This document shows, in pieces, positions 16,280 through 22,568 of a DNA stretch of 26,239 nucleotides (positions within the stretch are counted from its first letter, which is position 1; every line of letters starts with the position of its first letter). A program made the position numbers and the translations under genes. The notes under the pieces are model-generated. The model saw only the letters and a program-made list of their open reading frames with translations, had not been told where the DNA came from and did not search any database. Source of the DNA: JBBIQS01 sp037442205 (GTDB lineage Bacteria; Myxococcota; Myxococcia; Myxococcales; UBA5297); the NCBI GenBank assembly GCA_037442205.1, contig JBBIQS010000104.1, forward strand, positions 1-26,239, read 5' to 3'.

Positions 16280-17275
16280 CTAAGTCGGCAGAATCACCCG
16301 GAATTCGGTCTGCTCCTTGAGCGAGGAGACCGCCGCCGAGCCGCCGTGGGCGCGGAGGATGGAGGCGGCCACCGCCAGGGCGAAGCCGACTCCCAGCCGG
16401 CGCTCCTTGAGGATCTGGACGTCCCGGTCGAAGACCTCGCGCGCCTGATCCGCGGACAGCGAGTCGCCGTGGTCGGCGAACTTCACCTCGACCGAATTCG
16501 GGCCGACCTCCGCGGCGACCTCCACCGGGCTGCCGGGCTTGGCGCGCGCCAGGCTGTTGTCGAGGAAGGCCCCCAGCGCGCTGGCCAGCCGGTCCTTGTC
16601 GCCCAGCACCTTGGGCAGCGACGCCGGCAGCCGGCTGTCGAGCTGGATCGCCTTCTCCTGGGCAGTGCCCTTGCGCGCGGCGATTACCTCCTGCACCAGC
16701 GGCCCCAGCTCGATCGGCTGGCGGTCGATGTCGAGCTCGCCGGTCTCGGCGCGCAGCGAGTCGAAGTAGCTCTGCAAAAGCTTGAGCGCCCGGTCGGCGT
16801 TGCGGGCGATGACCTCCGCCGAGCGCTTCACCTTGGGATCCAGCTCGCCGCCGGTGCGCGCCCCCAACAGCAGCCCGGCGTAGCTGCGCACGTTGGCCAG
16901 CGGCGAGCGCAGGTCGTGGGTGGCCACTCCCAGCAATTGCTCGCGCCGCTTGGCCTCCTGCCTCTGGTGCGTCACCTCGCGGAAGGCGTCGAGCCGCGCC
17001 CCTTGGGGCAGCGGGAAGGCGTGACGCTCGAACTCCCGGCCCATGGTCGCCAGGCTCGCCGGCATCCCCGACGGCGGCAGGGAGTTCATCCCGAGCGACT
17101 CGAGGACCCGATTCAGCCCCGCCTCGTCCGCCCCCTCCACCAGCTCGCGCGTCAGCCCCAGTTCGTCGAGAAAGCGCCGGCTGGCGAAAGCCACTCGACC
17201 TTCGGCGCTCCACAGGAGCAGCAGCTCTCCCCGCGATTCCAGCGCCGAGCGAAGGTATTGTTCCTGTCTCTCCAC
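16280..17275 (-). CDS. Soluble sensor histidine kinase with a degenerate ATP-binding G1 box
   Basis: The protein has 331 aa and no transmembrane segment. The N-terminal 95 residues resemble a PAS-like sensor (LLLLWSAEGRVAFASRRFLD). HisKA carries His120 in GVATHDLRSPLANVRS. The ATPase domain keeps an N-box Asn240 (FLDNSLARA) and a G2-like GVGFALAVA (295-303). The G1 box is ADHGDSLS (267-274), so the second glycine of DxGxG is Ser272, and the F-box is poor. Activity may be reduced. The start is a GTG at 17275 with GGGAG seven bases in front. No regulator gene is adjacent; orphan kinases are common in myxobacteria. Confidence 0.88.
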   Translation of the reverse strand: MERQEQYLRSALESRGELLLLWSAEGRVAFASRRFLDELGLTRELVEGADEAGLNRVLESLGMNSLPPSGMPASLATMGREFERHAFPLPQGARLDAFREVTHQRQEAKRREQLLGVATHDLRSPLANVRSYAGLLLGARTGGELDPKVKRSAEVIARNADRALKLLQSYFDSLRAETGELDIDRQPIELGPLVQEVIAARKGTAQEKAIQLDSRLPASLPKVLGDKDRLASALGAFLDNSLARAKPGSPVEVAAEVGPNSVEVKFADHGDSLSADQAREVFDRDVQILKERRLGVGFALAVAASILRAHGGSAAVSSLKEQTEFRVILPT

Positions 17276-17408
17276 GACGCCGCTCCCCCAGGTGCCCGAA
17301 GGCTTTGCAAGCTAGCCACCGCTTTGGGGCCCGCCACTCGTCGGCCCCCAGCTTTTCTCCCATCAGTTGCGCACTCGCGCGGGCGGCCCGCTCGCGCCCC
17401 CGCTTCCC

Positions 17409-17437
17409 TTGACTTCAAAGCGGGCCGTCGCTAGCTT
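17409..17437 (+). promoter_or_regulatory. Promoter of the SCP2 gene
   Basis: TTGACT (17409-17414), a 17-base spacer and TAGCTT (17432-17437) lie about 70 bases upstream of the SCP2 ATG. Confidence 0.55.
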
Positions 17438-17508
17438 GCCCGGTCGGAAAGTTTCAGCTTTTTCGAAGCCTTACCCGCTGTCTCCCTCTCCCAAGCACCG
17501 GAGAAACC

Positions 17509-17838
17509 ATGGCCGACCCGACCGCCAAGCAGTTCCTGGAAGAGATGATCCCCCAGCGCATCACCGCCAAGCCCGAGCTGCTCAAGGAGATCAACGCCGT
17601 CATCGTCTTCGACATCGGCGGCAACAAGTGGACGGTGGACATGACCCGGCAGAACGAGTGGGTCAAGTCGGGGGCCGAGGGGGTCACCCCCAAGATGACC
17701 GTCACCGCCAGCGAGAACGACTTCGTGGCGGTGGCCTCCAAGAAGCTCGACTCGAAGATGGCGGTGATGAGCGGCAAGCTCAAGCTCAAGCCGATGGACC
17801 TGAACCTGGCCCTCAAGCTGGGCAAGCTGCTCTCGTAA
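17509..17838 (+). CDS. SCP2 sterol-carrier/lipid-transfer domain protein
   Basis: The protein has 109 aa and is a single SCP2 domain. The signature is seen in AVIVFDIGGNKWTVDMTRQN and in the C-terminal KLDSKMAVMSGKLKLKPMDL-NLALKLGKLL, the classic GKLKxxGDxxxAxKL-like end. SCP2 domains bind sterols, acyl-CoAs or other lipids in a hydrophobic tunnel. There is no signal peptide, so it is cytoplasmic. GGAG lies five bases before the ATG. It is followed by an acyl-CoA racemase-like gene, which supports a lipid or acyl-CoA role, although a terminator separates the two. Confidence 0.9.
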   Translation: MADPTAKQFLEEMIPQRITAKPELLKEINAVIVFDIGGNKWTVDMTRQNEWVKSGAEGVTPKMTVTASENDFVAVASKKLDSKMAVMSGKLKLKPMDLNLALKLGKLLS

Positions 17839-17864
17839 GATCCGGCAGATCCGGTAGATCCGGA
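17838..17864. repeat. Three tandem 9-bp repeats after the SCP2 stop
   Basis: AGATCCGG plus one variable base occurs three times in a row, beginning at the last base of the stop codon. The adjoining bases (GATTCCGAGGTATCCGAAGG) look like decayed further units. It is probably a slippage product in the 3' untranslated region. Confidence 0.7.
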
Positions 17865-17883
17865 GCCGATTCCGAGGTATCCG

Positions 17884-17919
17884 AAGGCCGGGCGCTCCTT
17901 GCTGGAGCGGCCCGGCCTT
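17884..17919 (+). terminator. Terminator of the SCP2 gene
   Basis: AAGGCCGGGC-GCTCC pairs with GGAGC-G-GCCCGGCCTT (15 bp, one bulged G) around a 5-base loop, followed by CTCTC. It ends 22 bases before the next start codon. Confidence 0.7.
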
Positions 17920-17940
17920 CTCTCGTCTGGAGCCTCGAGA

Positions 17941-19128
17941 ATGCTGCCCCTGAGCGGACTGCGGGTGTTGGACCTCTCCCGGCTGCTGCCCGGGCCGTAC
18001 TGCACGCTGCTGTTGGCGGATCTGGGGGCGCAGGTCATCAAGGTCGAGGAGCCGGCGGGCGGCGACTACCTGCGCCACATGCCGCCGATGGCGCGGCACA
18101 GCTCGGCGCTGTTTTTGGCGCTCAACCGCAACAAGCGCTCCTTGGCGCTCGACCTGCGCGCGCCGGCCGGGGCGGCGGCGCTCAATCGGCTGGTGAAGAG
18201 CGCCGACGTGCTGGTGGAGAGCTTCCGCCCCGGGACGCTGGACAGGCTGGGGCTCGGCTACGAGGCGCTTTCCCGAGAGAATCCGCGGCTCATCGTCTGC
18301 TCGCTGAGCGGCTGGGGGCGGAGCGGGCCGCTCAAGGATCGGGCCGGGCACGACCTGGGCTACGCGGCGCGCTCGGGAGTGCTGGGCTACGGAGGCGATC
18401 CCGAGGCTCCGGCGATGCCCGGGGCGCAGGTGGCGGACATCGGCGGGGCGCTGTGCGCGGCGACGGCGATCCTGGCGGCGGTCCACGAGCGGGAGCGGAC
18501 CGGACGGGGGAGGGCGGTGGACGTCTCGCTCTTCGACAGCTCGCTGCCGTTCTTCCACATGCAGCTCGGGGCGCGGCTGGCGCTGGGGGACGAGGGATCG
18601 CCGCTGGCCCGCGGGCGCGACGTCCTCAACGGCGGCTATCCCTGCTATCGGATCTACCGGACCAAGGATGGCCGGCACCTGGCGGTGGCGGCGCTGGAGC
18701 CGAAGTTCTGGGAGGGCTTCTGCCGGCTGGTGGGGCGCCAGGACTGGGCCGACTCGGGCTGGCGGACCGGCGAGGAGGGCGCGCGGATCGTTGCCGAGGT
18801 CGCCCAAGTGATCGCCGGCAAGACGCAGGCCGAGTGGGAGGCGCTGCTGCGCGACCAGGACCTGTGCATCGAGCCGGTGCGCGAAGGGGACGAGATCCTG
18901 GCCGAGCCGCAGATCGCCGGGCGCGGGCTGATGTTCGACATCGAGGACGACAAGGAAGGGCGGGCGGTGCGGCAGCTGAAGACGCCGCTGTTCGGCCTGG
19001 GCGAGCCGCCGCCGCAGCCGGCGCCGGGGCTGGGGGAACACACGCGGCAAGTGCTTGTGGAAGCTGGCTTTTCCGATGGCGAGATCGCTGAGCTGCTGAG
19101 CTCGGGCGTGGTGGTGCAGAGAGAGTAG
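17941..19128 (+). CDS. CaiB/BaiF-family CoA transferase, alpha-methylacyl-CoA racemase-like
   Basis: The protein has 395 aa. The start of the family III CoA-transferase fold is seen in LSGLRVLDLSRLLPGPYCTL, LADLGAQVIKVEEPAGGDYL and LNRNKRSLALDL. Residues matching the acid/base set of alpha-methylacyl-CoA racemases are present: His137-Asp138 (RAGHDLGYAARSG), Asp166 (QVADIGGALCA) and Glu253 (ALEPKFW). This favours racemisation of 2-methylacyl-CoA over CoA transfer, where one aspartate carries the acyl group. That is inference from motifs. The ATG at 17941 has GGAG eight bases upstream; an earlier TTG at 17899 lies inside the SCP2 terminator. The SCP2 gene upstream fits a role in branched-lipid metabolism. 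Confidence 0.9.
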   Translation: MLPLSGLRVLDLSRLLPGPYCTLLLADLGAQVIKVEEPAGGDYLRHMPPMARHSSALFLALNRNKRSLALDLRAPAGAAALNRLVKSADVLVESFRPGTLDRLGLGYEALSRENPRLIVCSLSGWGRSGPLKDRAGHDLGYAARSGVLGYGGDPEAPAMPGAQVADIGGALCAATAILAAVHERERTGRGRAVDVSLFDSSLPFFHMQLGARLALGDEGSPLARGRDVLNGGYPCYRIYRTKDGRHLAVAALEPKFWEGFCRLVGRQDWADSGWRTGEEGARIVAEVAQVIAGKTQAEWEALLRDQDLCIEPVREGDEILAEPQIAGRGLMFDIEDDKEGRAVRQLKTPLFGLGEPPPQPAPGLGEHTRQVLVEAGFSDGEIAELLSSGVVVQRE

Positions 19129-19130
19129 GG

Positions 19131-19150
19131 GCGCCGGCTTTCAGCCGGCC
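19131..19150. repeat. Hairpin-forming GCGCCGGC repeat, copy A
   Basis: GCGCCGGCT-TTC-AGCCGGC: 7-bp arms (19133-19139 / 19143-19149) with a 3-base loop, two bases after the CoA-transferase stop. It has the same arm length and loop size as the two copies after the methyltransferase gene. It may also act as a transcript end. Confidence 0.6.
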
Positions 19151-19236
19151 TCGCGCGGAGCGCGAAATCCGGGAGCGCGGAGTTCCGCCGGTGGAAGCAG
19201 TTGGGCGCCGATCAGTCGAAGAGAAAGGAAGGCGCA

Positions 19237-20247
19237 ATGCTGTTCAAGGGAGCGGTAGGGCTGGTGAAGGCGGGGCAGCTGCGGCTGATGGGAAGCCTGT
19301 TGCGGCTGAGCGGGCCGCTGTACCGGGTGCACTGGCTGGCGGCGGCGTCGTCGGAGGGAGTGCTGGCCAGGCTGGCGCAGGGGCCGCGGACCGAGGAGCA
19401 GCTCTCGGCGGAGCTGGGGATGCAGCCGGCCGGGCGGGAAGGGTTTGAGGCCTGGCTCCAGTTCGGCGTGCGGCTGGGCGAGCTGCGGCGAGGGCCGAAG
19501 GGGCTGGAGCTGGCCGGGCACCTGGCGAAGGCGCTGGCGCGGCCGGAGGCGGACCCGATGGCGGCGCTGCTGCAGGAGTCGGCGGACCTGCACGTGCGGC
19601 TGCTCTCCGGGACGCTGCGCAAGGCGCGGGAGGGGAAGCGCTTCACGTTGGCCGACCAGAGCGGGGACCTGATCGCGCGCTCGTCGCGGGCGCTGGAGCC
19701 GCTGGTGTTCGCGGCGGTGGACGCCTTCGTCCCGAGGAAGGGAGCGGTGCGGCTCTTGGAGATCGGCTGCGGCTCGGGGACTTACATCCGGCGGGCCTGC
19801 CGGCAGAACGGCGAGCTGACGGCGCTGGGGCTGGAGCTGCAGGCCGAGGCGGCGGCGCAGGCGCGCAGGAATCTCGACGGCTGGGGGCTGGCCGAGCGGG
19901 CGGCGGTGGAGGAGGGCGACGTCCGCAATCGCAAGCCCGAGCCGGCCTTCGATCTGGCCACGCTGCACAACAACATCTACTACTTCGCGGTGGCCGAGCG
20001 GGTGGCGCTGCTCGAGCACGTGCGGGGCTTCCTCAAGCCGGGAGGGGCGCTGCTGCTGACCACCGGTTGCCAGGGCGGCAGCCCGGGGATGGAGGCGCTC
20101 AACCTGTGGGCCGCGGCCACCGAGGGCTGCGGTCGGCTGCCGACGCCCGAGGAGCTGGTGGGGCAGATGAAGGAGGCGGGGTTCGAGTCGGCCCGGGCGA
20201 AGCGTCTGGTGCCCGGGGAGAGCTACTTCGCGTTCTTTGCGCGGTAG
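19237..20247 (+). CDS. SAM-dependent methyltransferase (winged-helix dimerisation domain plus class I fold)
   Basis: The protein has 336 aa. The N-terminal about 110 residues resemble the winged-helix dimerisation domain of small-molecule methyltransferases (LYRVHWLAAASSEGVLARLA, RTEEQLSAELGMQ). The class I SAM-binding motif I is LLEIGCGSGTYI (about 173-184). The acidic end of strand 2 is LGLELQAEAA and motif IV-like AFDLATLHNNIYYF follows. LLEHVRGFLKPGGALLLTTG is the usual post-motif helix and strand. The substrate is not evident. AAGGAAGG lies four bases before the ATG at 19237; an in-frame TTG at 19201 adds twelve residues without such a site. Hairpin repeats lie on both sides. Confidence 0.88.
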   Translation: MLFKGAVGLVKAGQLRLMGSLLRLSGPLYRVHWLAAASSEGVLARLAQGPRTEEQLSAELGMQPAGREGFEAWLQFGVRLGELRRGPKGLELAGHLAKALARPEADPMAALLQESADLHVRLLSGTLRKAREGKRFTLADQSGDLIARSSRALEPLVFAAVDAFVPRKGAVRLLEIGCGSGTYIRRACRQNGELTALGLELQAEAAAQARRNLDGWGLAERAAVEEGDVRNRKPEPAFDLATLHNNIYYFAVAERVALLEHVRGFLKPGGALLLTTGCQGGSPGMEALNLWAAATEGCGRLPTPEELVGQMKEAGFESARAKRLVPGESYFAFFAR

Positions 20248-20260
20248 TGTTGCCTCCGCG

Positions 20261-20360
20261 AGGGCCTGGGAGCGCCGGCGTCCCGCCGGCCGCCGTGGCG
20301 TATCTCGAATCGGCGTGTGCGAGCACAAGGGCCTGGGAGCGCCGGCGTCCCGCCGGCCGC
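20261..20360. repeat. Two perfect 33-bp direct repeats with internal hairpin (copies B and C)
   Basis: An identical 33-bp unit (AGGGCCTGGGAGCGCCGGCG plus 13 more bases) occurs at 20261-20293 and 20328-20360, 67 bases apart. Each unit holds GCCGGCG-TCC-CGCCGGC, 7-bp arms with a 3-base loop, the geometry of the copy at 19131-19150. It starts 14 bases after the methyltransferase stop. The rest of the gap to the mdh terminator holds nothing recognisable. Confidence 0.85.
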
Positions 20361-20485
20361 GAAGGTCGGTCGATTATCGGTCGAATCGACGGCCGCCAAC
20401 ATGGAAGATCTCAGGCGTGTTCGATTAGCCAATTAGGCCCAATCGCGACGCGGCGGGCGGCCCAGCCGCGAAGAGCCAGAACGGC

Positions 20486-20517
20486 TGCGGCGCGGACCCA
20501 TCCGGATCCGCGCCGCA
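20486..20517 (-). terminator. Terminator of mdh
   Basis: TGCGGCGCGGA / TCCGCGCCGCA form an 11-bp stem with a 10-base loop, 24 bases beyond the mdh stop. The minus-strand tail (GCCGTTCTGGCTCTTC) is weakly T-rich. Confidence 0.65.
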
Positions 20518-20540
20518 CCAGAATACAGCAGGAATTCAGG

Positions 20541-21545
20541 CTACTTGAGCATCGAGTCGACTTCGGCGAAGGTCTTGCGGACCACGTCGGCGGACTTGGC
20601 CAGGGCGGCCTTCTCGTCGCTGGTCAGCTCGACCTCGATCACCTTCTCCACGCCGCCGGCGCCGAGGATGGCCGGGGTGCCGAAGTACAGATCCTTGATC
20701 CCGTACTCGCCGTCGAGCTTGGCGCACACCGGCAGCACCTTCTTCTTGTCGAAGATGATGGCCTCGGCCATCTCCAGGGCGCCGAAGGCCGGGGAGACGA
20801 AGGCCGAGCCGGTGCCCAGCAGGCTGACCACCTCGCCGCCGGCGCCGCGGGTGCGCTTCTCCAGCGCCGCCAGCTTGTCGGCCGGGACGAACTTCTCCAC
20901 CGGCATCCCCGCCACCCGGCAGCAGCTGCGCACCGGCACCATGTCGTCGCCGTGCCCGCCCAGCACCATCGCCTCCACGTTCTCCACCGACACCCCGGCG
21001 GCGTCGGCGATGAAGTAGCGGTAGCGGGCGCTGTCCAGCACCCCGGCCATCCCCACCAGCTTGCCCTTGGCCGGGCTGAGCTTCTTGTGGATGGTGTAGA
21101 CGATGGCGTCCAGCGGGTTGGCGATGTTGATGATGTAGGCGTCCTTGCAGTACTTGCCGATGGCGTCGGCCACGACGCTGGTCACCTTCAGGTTGATCGA
21201 CAGCAGCTCCTCGCGGGTGGGCAGGGTGCCGTCGGGCTTGGGCTTGCGGGGCACGCCGGCGGTGTTGATCACCATGTCCGAGCCGGAGATGACGTCGTAC
21301 TCCTTGGAGCCGATCACCTTGACGTCGCTGGCCATGATCGGCCCGCCCTCGAGGATGTCGAGCGCCTTGCCCTTGGCCACCGACTGCTTCTTGGCCTGCT
21401 CCTGCTTGTCGGCCGGGTCGTTGGGGTTGACCATCGGGGCCACGTCCACCACCGCCACCGTGCGCGCCAGCTTGCGCCGGACGATCTCCTGCACGAGCAC
21501 GCCGCCGATGTTGCCGCCGCCGATGACGCTGATCTTCTTGAACAT
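20541..21545 (-). CDS. mdh: Malate dehydrogenase (LDH-like type) with an internal insertion
   Basis: The protein has 334 aa and interconverts malate and oxaloacetate with NAD in the TCA cycle. The Rossmann glycines are at 9-15 (GGGNIGG) and Asp34 follows the second strand. Substrate residues are Arg100 (AGVPRKP), Arg111 (TREELLSIN) and Arg174, with catalytic Asp171 (GVLDSARYR) and His198 (GGHGDDMVP). Arg100 in the specificity loop points to malate, not lactate. Between strand 2 and GKALDI lies an extra stretch of about 16 residues, PMVNPNDPADKQEQAKKQ, not usual in this family and explaining the length above the usual 310-320. AAGGAG lies six bases before the ATG. Confidence 0.93.
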   Translation of the reverse strand: MFKKISVIGGGNIGGVLVQEIVRRKLARTVAVVDVAPMVNPNDPADKQEQAKKQSVAKGKALDILEGGPIMASDVKVIGSKEYDVISGSDMVINTAGVPRKPKPDGTLPTREELLSINLKVTSVVADAIGKYCKDAYIINIANPLDAIVYTIHKKLSPAKGKLVGMAGVLDSARYRYFIADAAGVSVENVEAMVLGGHGDDMVPVRSCCRVAGMPVEKFVPADKLAALEKRTRGAGGEVVSLLGTGSAFVSPAFGALEMAEAIIFDKKKVLPVCAKLDGEYGIKDLYFGTPAILGAGGVEKVIEVELTSDEKAALAKSADVVRKTFAEVDSMLK

Positions 21546-21658
21546 GGATTTCTCCTTAGTGCTGACCGACGCAGTGGGTGAGCTGAGCCGCCTTGAGGAC
21601 GCCCTCGGGCGGAAGCGGGGGACTGCCAGAGCCGCTTCCTCCTCGAAAAAACGGCGGC

Positions 21659-21687
21659 AGCATAGGCCGCTTGACGCACGTCAGCAA
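21659..21687 (-). promoter_or_regulatory. Promoter candidate of mdh
   Basis: On the minus strand TTGCTG (21687-21682), a 17-base spacer and TATGCT (21664-21659) lie about 115 bases upstream of the mdh ATG. Confidence 0.5.
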
Positions 21688-22082
21688 GGACGTTTGGCGA
21701 GCATCCTGGCAGGCGATTGCCAGAGCGAAGCGGGGCGAATTGGCCTCAGCAGCTGGCCTTATCGGCGCCGCCCCGCCGCCGGGCGCCAGCCGCGGGAGAG
21801 AACGCCGTCCGCCGACGACGCCGCCGATGCCTCAGGCACGGTTTATTTTGACCCCCCAGAGAATGCAGGGTTACGCGCCGGAAGGGGGAATATCCCAGCC
21901 CCAGCGGGCGCTTGGCCGCCCGGTCGCGGGCGACCCCAAAAAGGTCGCACCGGACCCCCACTTGTTCATCGCCCGCACCGCCAGTGCGGGCACTTAGCTG
22001 CGAATTTCCCGTAACACTGTACGAACTCGAGCCGGCACGGGGAGTGAAATGTCCAGCAAGACACGGTTTCCGAGGAGGTCCC
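21688..22082. other. Gene-free stretch between mdh and the small ORF
   Basis: About 395 bases with no gene I can support. It contains a locally AT-richer spot (TTTATTTTGACCCCCCAGAG near 21841-21860). A TTGACC there has no acceptable -10 box at the right distance. Confidence 0.4.
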
Positions 22083-22274
22083 ATGAGGCCACCGGAAAGC
22101 AGTGTCAGAGTGGTGAGGGCTGCCGATGTCATGCAGCCGGCCGTATACCCGGCGGCGCCGCGCCCGTGCGTCGGCCAGCGGCTGATGACCCTGGCCGAGG
22201 CGCACCTGCTGCTGCGGGGAGCCGAGGCCCCGGAGGCGCCGCCGGAGCAGTCTCTCCCGGTGCGAGTACGTTGA
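22083..22274 (+). CDS. Small hypothetical protein (63 aa) upstream of thrS
   Basis: An ATG at 22083 is preceded by GAGGAGG (22072-22078) four bases upstream, the strongest ribosome-binding site in this gap. The 63-residue product starts MRPPESSVRVVRAADVMQPA, continues through RLMTLAEAHLLLRGAEAPEA and ends VRVR. It has no signal peptide or membrane helix. No family is recognised. The same frame is open upstream to 21912 but without a site as good. It may be a free small protein or a leader connected with thrS, 294 bases downstream. Confidence 0.45.
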   Translation: MRPPESSVRVVRAADVMQPAVYPAAPRPCVGQRLMTLAEAHLLLRGAEAPEAPPEQSLPVRVR

Positions 22275-22493
22275 AGGCGTTCCTCGTCCCTGTCGCCGGT
22301 GAAGGCCGGGCCGAGGAGGCACTGCCTTCCGCGCGCCCGCTCCGCCGCGCCGCCGGGCGCCTTTCCCCAGGTGCCGGTGGCGCGCCGCGGAGCGGGAATT
22401 CGCGGCGCCCGCCGGATCGTTGATTTTCATGGCCGTGCGTCGCGCGGGACCCTCCGCCGCGATCCCCGAACCCCCCGTAACTCCAAACTTTCC

Positions 22494-22522
22494 TTGGGAT
22501 CGCCGGCCGGTCGTGGTAAACG
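22494..22522 (+). promoter_or_regulatory. Promoter candidate of thrS
   Basis: TTGGGA (22494-22499), a 17-base spacer and TAAACG (22517-22522) lie about 45 bases upstream of the thrS ATG. The leader between is too short for a T-box. No other element is visible in 22275-22493. Confidence 0.5.
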
Positions 22523-22568
22523 AACCGCCCGACGCTGGGGCATCACGCTCTGGATTTTGGAGGACGAA

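Noticed and set aside
20261..20360. Start of a CRISPR array
   Set aside because: There are only two repeat copies with one 34-base gap, no cas genes, and the unit is a GC-rich hairpin related to another intergenic copy; it fits a REP-like repeat.
21990..22010. Possible sigma-54 promoter (GGGCAC ... TGC)
   Set aside because: The spacing between the GG and GC elements is one base short when the -24 element is aligned properly.
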